Assembly: GCF_905115235.1 (NCBI RefSeq)
Contig: NC_051850.1
Location: forward strand, 25,979,010-26,043,009
Direction of reading: 5' to 3'
DNA length: 64,000 bases
Source of the DNA: Hermetia illucens
Lineage: Eukaryota; Arthropoda; Insecta; Diptera; Stratiomyidae
Below, one piece after another: positions 33,401 through 44,530 of the stretch (the first letter of the stretch is position 1; the number at the start of each line of letters is the position of its first letter). The position numbers were made by a program, and so were the translations under genes. Under the pieces are notes generated by a model. The model was not told where the DNA came from. It saw nothing but the letters and a program-made list of their open reading frames with translations, and did no database searches.

Positions 33401-36400
33401 GCCCCGATTTTTCGGATTACCAGTTTGTAACCGAGTACCCACTGGTCCTCATTCACCTCGTCGAACAGATCCTGCCAGCAGCAAATTTTGCGCCTGTTTA
33501 TTGCGCGGCGGAGTCTACTTTTGGCTGATTTGTACTCCATCATTATGGTACATGCCTCCTCCCGGTCGCTTAGATGTTGTGTTAAGCGCGGAATCTGTGA
33601 CACTTCTTTCGGAGTTTTGTAATTTCCATCATTCACCAATGCATAGAAGGTTTGCCACGTCTCAATGCCCTCCTGGGCATGAAGGCCCCGCAGGTTGTCG
33701 TTATAAGGTTCATGACTGAATTTACGACAGTGTCAGGTGCGTGAGTACCCTCCAGCGCCACCCCACCTGTTCCAAGAGTTTCGACAAACCTCCCGCTGTT
33801 GTATTGATGATCGCTTGCCGAGAAATCTTCCACAACTCGCCACCCGTCCACCAGCGACACTACTGACTCCGACGCGAAGGTTACATCCGGAATGCTTCCC
33901 TTGTAGCCTGGGCGTCGGAACGTTGGAGTAGATCCGGAGTTCAGAATTATCAGTCCTATTCTCGCCGTCATTTCGAGAATTCATTTCCCTCTGGAGTCTG
34001 ACTGAGGCATGCCCCATTCAAGTGCCCCGCCATTGAAGTCACCCTCAACCAGGATCCGCCAATCCGTGCCTAAGATAGCGTCCTCCAATGCATCAAGCCT
34101 GCGTTGAAAGTCCGGAATCGTCTCACTCGGCTTGAAATGGACACTGAAAAACGTTAGCCCTGAACACCGAATCCCGACAAAGCCGTTTCTTCGGCTTGGG
34201 AAAGGACCCTAAGGAGGGTGCTGTCCCGAACCCATATGGCAGCGAATCATGTTGACCGCGTCCTAGCTCTTTCCAGTTCTGCTCTAAAGATTGGACACCG
34301 TCCTGAGCCGGTAGTGTGCGCAACGTTCTCATCAGACGCGCCACGGTCTCTGCATAGGATGCAGCTTTTATTTTCATTCCAGGTGTTCGCTTTATGGCCT
34401 GACTGACCACATTTACGGCATGTTGCCCTTCTGTCAGGTCACCGACAAGTTGCAACTTCCACCACAGCGAGTTTTTCGCCTCGGGAATTCGCAGAGGTAA
34501 TACCAATCCGGACATTGGTTACCTTGTGACATTCACGTTTGATGGCCTCTTCTACCTCGTTCTTTACTGTGAGGCAATCAAGGTCTCGGAGTTCCAGAGA
34601 AGAAAGTGGATTCCTGGCTGGAAACCAAAGCTTTCTCTCCCAGAGGTCTTGATCTTGTAACGGATTTCACTGAGGACGCAAAAGTCTTGCCTCCTTGATA
34701 AGCAGAGCTGATGGTCCTCCATCGTCTCCCCAGCTTTTCTTTTTTTGCTCCGTCCTTCGCGTCCGTCTTAATTTGAAGTTTTTCTGACGACGGCCTGTTG
34801 TTATCTTCAGCCCCTTCCTCATTTCGTTTTTTCCCTAGTTTGCTCTGCAATGGGTTGTCCGCGATCCGTTTGGTACTCGTAGTGTTCTCATCGGGAGGCG
34901 CGGTTGTTTCTACTTCCCGCGGACTTTCTCTTTCTCTCCATGTCCGCCTATAATATGAAATTCTGTCCAGGAGCTCCTCCAGCTCCATCCGCCCGTTTTC
35001 CACCTCTTCACTGACATTTTTGGAGGAACATCGCAGATCGCGTGGGCTTCGGACGGCTACGCATTTCTTAATAATTTCATCTTCAGCTTGCGCCAGAATA
35101 ATCGACAACCCTCCCACTCGGCCTATATTCGAAACCATTTGGTTAGTTTCCGCAGTTTCTACTGTGCCTCTTTCCGAAACTATTGCACTGCGTGGTACTA
35201 TCTGGGTTCCCGTCTCTGTTGCAGGTGTCGCATCACTTTGTGAGTCCTCCTCTCCGTCTGCGCATATCGATCTCTCGTCGGGTATTTCAACCCTTTCTGC
35301 GTCCTTCGCTAGACTCTGGGCCAAGCGACGCATTTTCATGCTGCGTATAAACGAAGCCAGCTCACTCTCCATTTCCACTATCTTCTCGTTTGTTTTGTTT
35401 TTGTTCGTCATTTAAGTTTTTTACCTGTGCATCTTGTGCAAGGGAGCGGGCCGCAATAGTCAGGAACGGGTATGCCCTCGGAGACAAAGCCCCTACCCCA
35501 GTTCCCTGAGACCTGACCTACGATTTGCTGATCCCGCGCTCGCTCGAGGCAACGCGGTCCACTAATACCGATTCAATCCACACTACCCGACCAGGGTCCC
35601 GAAGTGGTTGGCTCGTGATACACACTACAACTGCCCCCTTGGCAGAGTTAAGCTCACATCACCCCATTGAGGTCGACAACGAGTTATCGACGGCTACGGG
35701 GACTCCCAGTGTCTCCCGGCGTGTATCGGTTCGTCTTCGATGATATGGTCACGTAATTCGCGCTAACAAGAATTCACTTGCCAAGATTGATCTGGACATC
35801 GAAGTCGATGGTAAGCGGCCAAAAAGCCGGCCGAAGCAACGGTGGCTTGATATGCTGGATGGGCGACTCGCGATTGCATCCAGATCAAGCATTTGGTAGA
35901 ACCCAATGGCGAAATCAATCACGACGAGCTGACCTCGCTTGTGAACAGAAGATCACACACAAAACCAAAATCACCTTTTCACATCAACGCTGCCCGAGGG
36001 AACAGATTCGCAAGCAGTAACATTACAGTCTATAACTTAAAGCCAAGAATCTGCATCCCCAAATGCACATGCACCCGAAATCATTTTCTAGCCTAAAGCC
36101 AGCCCGAAACTAGTCCAAAAGCTAGCCCGAAGCCAACCTAAAGCAAGCCCGAAGCCAACCTAAAGCAAGCCCGAAGCCAGTCGAAAAGTCAGTCCGAAGC
36201 CAACCCAAAGCCAAGTTAAAGCAAGTGCAGAGCGAATCTGAAACCAGATCAAAACTTAGCCCAATGTTCGCACGAAGCAAGCCCGGAGCCAACCTAAAGC
36301 AAGCCCAAAGCCAACCCGATATTCAGCCATCCACTACCGCGACTCGTACATCATTTTAGGTGCTTCTTTTGCAACATCACTTTTGTAATGCGATGAGGCT

Positions 36401-38633
36401 CGGTAATGGGATGATGCTAGGTAATGCGATGATGCTTGGTAATGGAATGATGCTTGGTAATTGGAAGATGCCTGGTAATGGGATGATACCTGGTAATGGG
36501 ATGATGCTAGGGAATGCATTGATGCTAGGTAATGCGATGATGCTTCGTGATGCGTTAATGTTAGATGATGTAATATTTGGATCGCGCTCGGTAATGGTAA
36601 TGTAATATCATACTTTAAAGTGGCATTACTTTTGTAATACAACACCTACTCATTTCTACATTGAAGACAGACTGATTCGATGGATTTTTTTTTTCATATA
36701 TTGGAAGATATAATTAGAACTTTCATATAATGATGATCCATGCTAATTCGATTCTAATCATAGGTTTGTAAGGAATGCCCAAAAACATTACTACCCTGCA
36801 ACGTCTGCCAAATGGTATTTTACTGCTCCGAAAAGCACATGAACGAAGACAAAATTAAACACATGAGTTTCTGCGCCACCCTCAAAATGGTAGCTATGCA
36901 AAGAGGTCTAAGTTTTCATTTTCATGGGAACACACCCAGCTTGACATGAATCTTACAATTTACAGGAGGACATGTTTACAACAATGTACACGGGGCAACC
37001 AACGAAGATTTCCAAATTTTACGTGTGAGTACTATCAATATCTGCGAAAACATGTTAAAGCGTCCATTAGAGCCGTTCGAAAAGGAAGTCCTTCTGTTTC
37101 CTCGATTATGTAGCAACCCAGACTGCCGTGAATGGAGGCATGAGAAATTAGATGATTGCAGTTTTTGTAAACAGGTTGTATTCGTAACATTGGGATCTAA
37201 ATATTTATTTCAACTTTATGGGATCCTTCGATAGGTCTCATATTGCCGTTTACATGCAGATCATCTACCTGAAACCCATAAGGAATGGTGCAAACAACTT
37301 AAACTCTTTGAAAAAATCATCACTCATCAATCGAAATTTGGGAAAATCAAACCAACTCTTCCTTCCAAGATCCTGACAAACTCAGGAGAGAATCTTTGTA
37401 CAATTACTCAAGTTTTTGGGCAGCTTTATGAGAAATTGAGTGGTAAGTCCTTTTAACTGTCAACCAGAGAAATTCTTCTCATCCCGCGGAGAAAATGACC
37501 ATTATTTGATCTTCTAGATATTGGCAATCTTATATTTTATGCTGAATTAACCCAAATTGCAAGTCCAGCTTTGACGACATGGTTTGCTCTGAAACTCACT
37601 GATCTGATACAATCACCAGAACTGGTAATCCACGTTATAGGTAATGCTCTTTCATAAAAAGAATGTATTTAGGAGGTCCTAACGAGGTCTAACATTTTAG
37701 GGGCTGAACAAAATTTTGAAGTGGATACCTTACAAAAGTGGGAGTCGTTTTTGTTGCATCTGCTTCCAGAGGTTAATAAATTAGATGTTGTATTTGTCGG
37801 TCCGGAGTTGAATATATCAGAGATGCAATCGTCAATTTTACAAAAGCAAAGGTAAGAAATTAGAACAATTCCTAGGACTTGGATATAGAAATCTAATATC
37901 TTAGATAGAAAAATAGGAAATGTTCTTTTTCGGCAAAATACTTTTCTATGTCGCGAGCACCGTATTTCGGGAACCAGTTGTTATAAGGAACTCTCACTAA
38001 AGGGGAGAACAAATGATTCCCGAATAAACAAATAGATTACCCGAAAAAGGAAATTTGCGCTATTTACTATTAACTTTCGATATAATATCTAAATCCAATC
38101 CAATCTATAGATAATAGATCACAGATGTGAAATTTAACCTCTCATTTCAGACTCTGCAAGCAATGCCAGAAACAAAAGAAGGAGGTCAACTATCATTTTG
38201 AAAATTTGCTGTATCACAGCTACACCTCATCTTCATCCTATAGGGAGCCTTCCCTAGGTATTATACCTTTTCAGAAACCAAACCAATTCAAAATCCAACC
38301 TAACTCCCAAACTTTACTCTTTATTTCTCTTCCCCAGTTTGCTATTTCAATCCTGGCCTTTATCGATCAACAGGTTTCAACATTACTGATACTTGGCCAG
38401 AGACAATCAAAGCTACTTCCCGTGCGAAATGTCCAGTCCTTATAACATCTTATACAGATTACGAATCTGTACTTGATCTCAAAACGTTTCTACGAGAATC
38501 TGAACGGCCACTCGAGATAGTACTTCCTGCCATAGTGAATCCTTTCAGATCTCAACGTCCTGAACGAAATTTTGTATCAGAACATCAAACTCCATTGATT
38601 TACAAGAATTATTATTTATTTCTTTTGAAGTAA
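30403..38633 (+). CDS. MSS51-like protein with two MYND zinc fingers, 522 aa, 9 exons
   Basis: Exons: 30403-30502, 30574-30806, 36764-36905, 36966-37174, 37235-37442, 37518-37640, 37701-37851, 38151-38257 and 38338-38633. Phases agree throughout and all introns are GT-AG. Residues 112-148 form a MYND finger (C113, C116, C123, C126, C132, H136, H144, C148). Residues 207-247 form a second, wider one (C207, C212, C223, C226, C232, H243, C247). The rest, with VCYFNPGLYRSTGFN near residue 430 and PVLITSYTDYESVLDL, matches the C-terminal domain of mitochondrial splicing suppressor 51-like proteins. In yeast Mss51 links COX1 translation to assembly; the animal role is less clear, so function is inferred. 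Residues 1-111 are charged and unlike the family. Intron 2 (30807-36763) is about 6 kb and full of repeats; the other introns are 60-300 bases. AATAAA lies at 38701-38706. Confidence 0.9.
31090..35735 (-). mobile_element. R1-clade LINE, nearly full length, in intron 2
   Basis: Lies antisense to the host gene. The 5' UTR is 35735-35412. ORF1 starts at 35411 (MTNKNKTNEKIVEMESELAS) and ends in a zinc-knuckle region near 34400 (CRKCGQSGH, then CILCRDRG). Endonuclease follows (STPTFRRPGYKGSIPDVTFA, ASDHQ; to about 33640). RT is 33600-32990 and continues at 32529-31700 (RMVLFVTLDPRNAFNSVKW; LGPHLWNAFYESPLRLVIPE). The C-terminal CCHC-type block (SPDCTLCNGVADDAEHTFF) is near 31620-31550, and the 3' UTR runs to about 31090. 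The YADD box is lost and several stops are present. A solo LTR at 32534-32981 splits the RT. Confidence 0.9.
32534..32981 (-). mobile_element. Solo LTR, Ty3/gypsy (17.6/297-like ends), with 4-bp target duplication
   Basis: A 448-bp block breaks the R1 RT. TATC (GATA on the minus strand) is repeated at 32530-32533 and 32982-32985. Read on the minus strand it begins AGTAATAGCAC and ends TTTTAATT, the AGT...ATT pattern of the 17.6/297 group rather than TG...CA, and contains AATAAAGTGG as a likely poly(A) signal. The internal region is gone. Confidence 0.8.
35736..35965 (+). mobile_element. RTE-d LINE 3' fragment
   Basis: Parallels the C-terminal part of the RTE-d copy at 49985-50216: GATGATATGGTCACGTAATT, AAATTCACTTGCCAAGATTG-type sequence, GGTGGCTTGATATGCTGGAT and GCATCCAGATCAAGCATTTG. 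It abuts the 5' end of the R1 element. Confidence 0.85.
36085..36330. repeat. Degenerate minisatellite, units of about 10-11 bp
   Basis: Many imperfect copies of AGCCCGAAGCCAACCTAAAG and half-units (AGCCCGAAGCC, AACCTAAAGCA). No coding sense; lies in intron 2 of the MSS51-like gene. Confidence 0.85.
36385..36575. repeat. 18-bp minisatellite, about ten units
   Basis: Consensus GATGCTWGGTAATGSGAT repeated with small changes. Because 18 is a multiple of three, both strands show open frames (MMLGNAMMLGNG-type on plus), which are by-products of the repeat and not genes. Lies close to the previous array and about 190 bases before exon 3. Confidence 0.92.
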
Positions 38634-38869
38634 TTTTGTTTTTATTTAGGGAAATTAAAAGACAAATGAATTTAATTAAAAATTATTGGAATTCTGCAGA
38701 AATAAAGTATTATTATATTTTATGATTGCTATATTTGGAGCTGGCATTCTAATATCTTAACGTTAGTCCGAGTCACTGGGGCTTTGATAGTGAAGACATG
38801 CCGCTAGATCGGAAGGGTGTTGGCCCCGTAATCAAGAAAAAAAGGTGTTTATCCAAACCCAATGTATTG

Positions 38870-39252
38870 CTCCTTTTCTAAGGTTTTTAGATCGAATGTA
38901 AAGGGGAGGGTCTCCATACAAGCAAGAGGCGGGTGTCATTTTTTTGTTCCCCAAATATAGTCATGTGGGGTATCAAATTAAAGGTCTCGATAAGTACTTT
39001 CCGAAGCCTTAGTTTTGACATTTGTTGGAAAGGTGGAAAGTGCAGGGGGCGAAAGTGATTATCAGATCCATCCTCAGAAACTACTCAACCGAAAAGTCTG
39101 AAAAAAGAGTGAATACTTCCACATAATATATGCATATATTGCGTGCTACTTACTAATGGGGCTAATGCACAGTCAAACGTCTTTATATAAGAAATACACA
39201 AAACTTTTCATACCTGAAGGGTCCAGCTTCCGGTTTCCCGACTTGTTACAAA
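38870..39252 (+). repeat. Dispersed non-coding repeat
   Basis: Holds TATAGTCATGTGGGGTATCA, AAGGTCTCGATAAGTACTTT and, at 39195-39245, ACCTGAAGGGTCCAGCTTCC followed by GGTTTCCCGACT. The last part recurs at 55383-55435. I recall such GGGGTATCAAA / GGTCTCGA sequence as widespread in dipteran repeats. No transposase is visible. Confidence 0.6.
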
Positions 39253-39254
39253 GT

Positions 39255-40640
39255 TACAAAGTGTGAGGCCCTATTTTTCTGGGCTTTCAATTGCTCGAGC
39301 TATTTGGGATCCTATCATGGCGGTAGCGCGGGGGTCGTCAACGATCCTCAACGGGTCGAGAGAGGAAGACTCGCAAAGAGATGCGGCACGTACAACGGAG
39401 ACGGCAACCCAAACAATACCACGCAGTTCTATAGTTGCGTCGAGTGTGAGCGCTGTCGACTACTCTGGCGGAAGCTGAAGAGGAAAGGCTTATTAAGAAA
39501 TGCGCGGCAGTTATGAAGCACATACGATTTGTAACGTTCCTCCAGAAAAACGTTAGCAAAGGGGTTAAAAATGGGCTAATAGAACTGGAGGAGCCCCTGG
39601 ACAGAATTTCATATTATAGGCGGACATGGAGAGTAAGAGAAAATCTGCGGGAAGAAGAAACAACTGCGCGTCCCGATAAGAACACCGCGAGTGCTAAACG
39701 GATCGCAGACACCCCATTGCAGTGCAAACTTGGGAAAACGAAAGGAGGAAGCTACATCTGAAGGAGACTTTACTCAAGTACTCTCCAGGGCTTAAAAGAA
39801 GGAGGCGAAGAGGGATAAGAGATCACAATACGCCGCATCATCAAAAAAACCTGTATTCAAAATTAAGGCGGACACCGACGATGGAGCACCAAAAGAAAAG
39901 GTGGGGAGACGAAAGAGGACTAGACCGCTATCTCTGCTTATTAACCCGACGGAAGACAAGACTTTTGCGGAAACCCTCAGTGAAAATTGTTACAAGATCA
40001 AGCCCGAAGATAGCGGAGCGAAGTCTTCCATTCGAAAAACGAAAGGTAGTGGAGTCCTAGTCGAATTAGGACCGAGGACAACAAAAAAAGTTACGTTCTG
40101 TGCAGAATCTAAAGAGCTTCTGGGTGAGAAAGCTTTGGTTTCCAGCTTGGAACCCACATGTTCTCTGGAAATCCAAGACCTTGGCTGCCTCACAGAAAAG
40201 AAGGAGGTAGAAGAGACCATCAAACGCAAATGTCCGGAGGGAACCAATGTCCGGATTGGTATCATCTCTGCGAACCCTCAAGGCCAAAACCTCGCTGTAG
40301 TAGAAGTTCCAGAGCAATACGAGAGGAAGCTTCTAAACGGCGAGAAAATCACAATAGTTGGCTAGTGTGTAAGATACGAATCCTAGTCGCCCCAACCAAA
40401 TGATACAGAAATTTGTATTATGGGCACACGTCTGCAACCTGTCTGGGACCTGACAGAAGGGCAACATGCCACAAATGCCGCAAATGCCGCATCCTACAAA
40501 TCAAATTGTACTGAAGTGCAACCACTCACAAGTTCTAGCGCAAGCGGAGCAGTGCCGAAACAAGGACCTAGGCTCATGGTGCCCTGACATATCAGGTACT
40601 GCTGCCATCTGGGTTCAGGACGGCTTTGTTTGAATTCGGT
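39255..40640 (+). mobile_element. R1-clade LINE, ORF1 region only
   Basis: Parallels ORF1 of the R1 element at 35411-34160: AARTTETATQTIPRSSIV, LDRISYYRRTWRVRENLREE, KRIADTPLQCKLGK, GEKALVSSLEPTCSLEIQDL, VEETIKRKCPEGTNVRIGI and VVEVPEQYERKLLNG, then a degenerate zinc-knuckle stretch with GPDRRATCHKC. It is spread over three frames. Endonuclease and RT are absent. Confidence 0.88.
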
Positions 40641-40669
40641 GTTTAGAGATAATGTTTTTCAGTGTCTAT

Positions 40670-41215
40670 CTAACACCGAACTAAACGATGCCGAACTGTC
40701 GTTGCAGGCTTAATGTTCTGAAGGACGCTCTCTTGGGCACCGAGGGGCGGATCATATATCAAAACCTCCTTCTATGCTCTTGTCTTGTTATGGAGTTTAT
40801 GACCACCAACGCCAATAAAGCAGCGACAGCTGGCGTTGCTTGTGACCGACGCATCAACGAATGTCTCAAAGCCAAAATTTACCGCAATGTGATCCGCTTT
40901 GTTGCTCTTTATGGTTCTGAGTGCTGGGCGACCATAGGACGCGGTAGTGGAGACTAAGGTGTAGCGTTGGTCATCCCTGAAATCAGGCCATTCGCGATTA
41001 ATATGGCGATTCGATGGTGGAAAAATTGGCCTTCGATGATATGGACAACTCACTTGCCTGAACACCGAAGTCGATAGGAAACGACCTAAACGTCGTTCGA
41101 AACAACGTTAGCGTGATACACTAGATGGTGATTTGAGATTCTCTAGACTCCACCCAAATCAGACCTAGGACCGAGCAAAATGACGCAATCGATCGGTAGA
41201 AGCCGACCCCGCCTC
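40670..41215 (+). mobile_element. RTE-d LINE 3' fragment
   Basis: CDRRINECLKAKIYRNVIRF then VALYGSECWATI match the RTE-d thumb and C-terminal region (CDRRINERLKSKIYRN-type). Degenerate versions of the remaining C-terminal part run on to about 41215. Confidence 0.82.
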
Positions 41216-41800
41216 TGAACGTTCTATATACGCCAAATGTATCCTTCCATTTCAAACGTAAATTGCTGTAATATTTTACCAACCCTTTAGATTCTAGTCT
41301 TTAATTTCATTTGAATCATGTGTTTTCTGTGCTCCTCCCCATATTTTCGCTGCAGTGGTGCTATACTTTTCATGTAATGTTTTTTCCGTCTTCTAAAGAT
41401 ATCTATGGGTACCTAGACGGTAGCGACTAAGTTCTTCAATTGTTATTGTTTCAGGCCATAGAACAATGATAATACTATGAAGATATACGATCATGAAAGT
41501 TTCCGAATAATGGTGATGGCCACTTTCCATGTACTATTTACATTTAACAGCACAGCGGAAACATTGATTTGGAAAAACCTCTTTTTCCAAATCTAGAGCT
41601 ATTTGGTCAAGATCCATGACTCGGTAGGAGAGCGAACAGATGTCATCACTCTAGTCGAGGTGTTTGGGAAAAGATAACATTATCCATTGAAATGCTCCAT
41701 GTCTTCTAGCCAAGGCAGCATGAATGGTATCATCGGTAACAAGAAGAAAAAGTATCGATGACAAAATGCAGTCTTGGTGGACTTCACTTTGGACTCTGAG
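41216..41800. other. Unassigned intergenic DNA
   Basis: AT-rich; no gene or repeat recognised. Confidence 0.5.
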
Positions 41801-42600
41801 TTCCCCTGAGATTTTGCATCGATCCAGGACGTATTAGTTTGCAATCGTTGAGCAGGTAGTCCTCAAGGGGAACACCTCTAATTCCCAGGACTTGCAGAAA
41901 AGTGAAAATAGGAACTCTACAGAGGAACAGTTTCGTTTGCTTCTGTTTGAAGGAGAAGTCCGTATCTCCATACTACGGCGACTTGTCATATCATCCATAA
42001 AGACTAGAACTTGATCAGATGCTGTACGATGTACAATCGACGCGGATGATCCCTTCATCTTTTCAGTTGGTCATTATCGCCACAGGAACTCTTTTATACT
42101 GCTTTATACTGTATCGAAACTGTTGCTGTTCGCAGCAGCTCCTGCTTTCTTCACCAACGCAATGGTGGAATTCCCTTTTGCCATAGCGCACTATACGCCA
42201 CAATTCTCGCACTGGGAAACAATCTCACTAATGAAGTGCTAAGTGCGCATTCGCAATGATTAACAGAAATGTCAGTCACGTTTCCGTGGTCAGCCGGGTG
42301 TTGCTGCGTTTCCCGCTAGATCTTGTAAAATACTAACACTTAAATCTACTACGGATCGCGATATGGTTGAACTGATCAGATATACGCTACTGGTCAGTTG
42401 AAACCTAACTGATCCTCTAATCCTGTGCTCAAACAGTGCGCCACCAGTGGCAAAGCAGTGAAAGCTAAAGAAATCTCCAAACCTTTCATCATTGTTATGA
42501 CGGTTTTCATGCCAGAGCAAGGTATTATTAGACCCTACTCTCACATTCAGATCACCCATCACGATCACAATGCGAACTAGCCTCTCCTGGATCAGTAAAG
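41800..42600 (-). mobile_element. LINE-b fragment (endonuclease and start of RT)
   Basis: Minus strand: VIVMGDLNVRVGSNNTLLWH then DLSVSILQDLAGNAA (endonuclease part, 42568-42290), followed after a gap by SLFCKSWELEVFPL (41930-41850), which parallels LLVRKSWESETFPREW in the 27.6-kb copy. Strongly degenerate. Confidence 0.7.
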
Positions 42601-42659
42601 GGAGTTAGCATCTTCTACGGTGAAAGATCCATAAGACTAAGAGCTTGTGTTCTGATGTC

Positions 42660-44530
42660 AAGATGATTAGAAGCAACCATGCTGAGACAGTTCTGTTCCC
42701 AGGACTTAGTTACCGTCATCGTACAATATCAGATTAATGGCGAGTGGAAAAACATCATAGTTGCCTCCGTTCACTTACCCTACGATTCTTTGTATCCTCC
42801 ACCGACGCAAGAACTAAGGGATTTGGTAGTGTATGCAAAATCAAGTAGTCTCGAATTCTTAATAGGTTGCAATGCGAAAGCTAAACATATTTGCTGGGCC
42901 AGTAGCAAATGCAATCCAAGACGAGAGAAGCTATTTGATTTCATCAATTCTGTTGGTCTCATGACTGCAAACGTCGGGTACACGCCCACGTTTGTGGGAC
43001 CGAGAGGAAGTGAAGAAATTGACCTAACAGTCTGAACTTCAAAAGTGTTAGTCCATACTGTCCTTGAACATGGCATCTATTCAGCAATGCAATGCAGCAT
43101 TGGAAGAGTTACTGGGAGTAATGAATCTAGTTCTCACAATGTCTTTCGATTCTCTCGGGTCCCCATAAACCTGTTTGGTAAAAGATATGAAGTTCTGCTG
43201 AAACGTAGAGAGAGCTGGGAAATCCCAGAGGAATGCATGGTGGGATATACGGAAGTCTTCTACAGCTCAAAAACAGAAGAGGATTCTGGAGCCGGAGTCT
43301 ACCTCTCGAATAAAAATAAAAAGGGGGCTAGTCATAGTCGACGAAGCAGATGCCAACCATCTGCGACCACCATCAAACAATTCAATAGATAACAATGTCT
43401 GTAGTCCTTCCTGGAATAATATCACATTAGGTAAATAAATCCCCGACTTTTCTGGGATAATATCACATTAGGTAAATAAATCCCCGACCTTCCTGGAACA
43501 TTATCACCATGAGTGATAAAAGTCTTAACCCATATAGTAATAAAGATCACAGGTCATAAGGAAACATGTTTTGTATAGTTTCCCTGTGCTAAAGTTAAGA
43601 ACCATGGGTCATAAGGAAATATGTGTTGTATATTTCCCTGTCGATTCATTAGTAAATAAGACGTAGTATTTAAGGAGGTGTAGAAACGGAGATCAGCAGT
43701 TTCTCGAGTACTACCAGAGCGTAAGCACTGTGGCCCTCGTGAATGAATAAAAAAGTATAAAACAAATATCGTTTTTTTTGTTAACTGGCTTTTCTTTTGG
43801 GGCAATATACAACGGGTTTTCAAGCCGAAGTATATGCGATCCTAAGGGCAGCAAACGACGAACGGTTGAAGGGAAGGTGCATCGCAATCTGCAGTAATAG
43901 CCAGACTGCATTGGGGGCGCTGAGTAGTCCTTTGATCATCTCGAAAATCGTTCAAAAATGCAGAAACCGTTTGAACTCTATCTTTAGATTCAACACGGTG
44001 GAACTACTCTGGGTACCTGGTTACTGTGGCGTATAGGGAAATGAGGTTTCGGATGTTTTAGCAAGAGAGGGTTTAATCTTCCCCATGCCAGGACCGGAAC
44101 CAGTAATTGAGGTATCAGTGGCATTGGCTAACTCTGTCTTCAAAAACTAGGAATAAGCTCCCCATAATGACAGGTGGCATAGTCTAAATGCTGCCAGGGA
44201 CATCACACTTTTTCTGTCAGAACCGAACCTACGTAACGCAAAGTTTATCCTCTCGAAAAGCAGGAGGACTTGCAGGAGTATTGTAGGCATTCTGACATTC
44301 CATAATTCTCTAGCTAAGATGATACGTGTCCCTCCTGTAATGGGGAAGCGGAATCCACGGAGCATTTCTGATGTGAATGCCCCGCCTATGAACGCATCAG
44401 GCATAAGGTCTTCGGAGCGATGTTCCCCAGTTGCGACGGGATCGATGAATCCGGGATATTCCGCTAGATGGGACCACCACGGCCTGAGTGTTCAGAGGCT
44501 ATAGCTTCTCCTCACTAAAGGCACACACAC
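42660..44530 (+). mobile_element. LOA-clade LINE, endonuclease and RNase H parts
   Basis: An endonuclease fragment (NIIVASVHLPYDSLYPPPT, CWASSKCNPRREKLFDFINS, VGYTPTFVGPRGSEEIDLTV; 42700-43035) is followed directly by the start of an RNase H domain (YTEVFYSSKTEEDSGAGVYL; 43247-43310), so the RT is deleted. After an insertion RNase H resumes (FQAEVYAILRAANDE, AICSNSQTALGAL, VELLWVPGYCGV; 43800-44040). A cysteine-rich tail (CECPAYERIRHK-type) follows near 44370-44400. An APE-type endonuclease plus RNase H points to LOA or a relative. Confidence 0.8.
43325..43788. mobile_element. Unidentified insertion with 41-bp tandem repeats (LTR-like?)
   Basis: Splits the RNase H domain of the LOA element. 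It has an A/G-rich run AATAAAAAGGGGG near its left edge, a 41-bp unit repeated about 2.5 times (43402-43508; CCTTCCTGGAATAATATCAC...), a second imperfect duplication (CATAAGGAAACATG / CATAAGGAAATATG) and several AATAAA words. There is no coding frame. It could be an LTR or another non-autonomous element; no target duplication is clear. Confidence 0.5.

Noticed and set aside
36334-36645. Open frames on both strands at the minisatellite (MLGNGMMLGN- and ASSHYQASSHY-type)
   Set aside because: They are direct read-outs of an 18-bp tandem repeat in an intron; the period divisible by three keeps any frame open.
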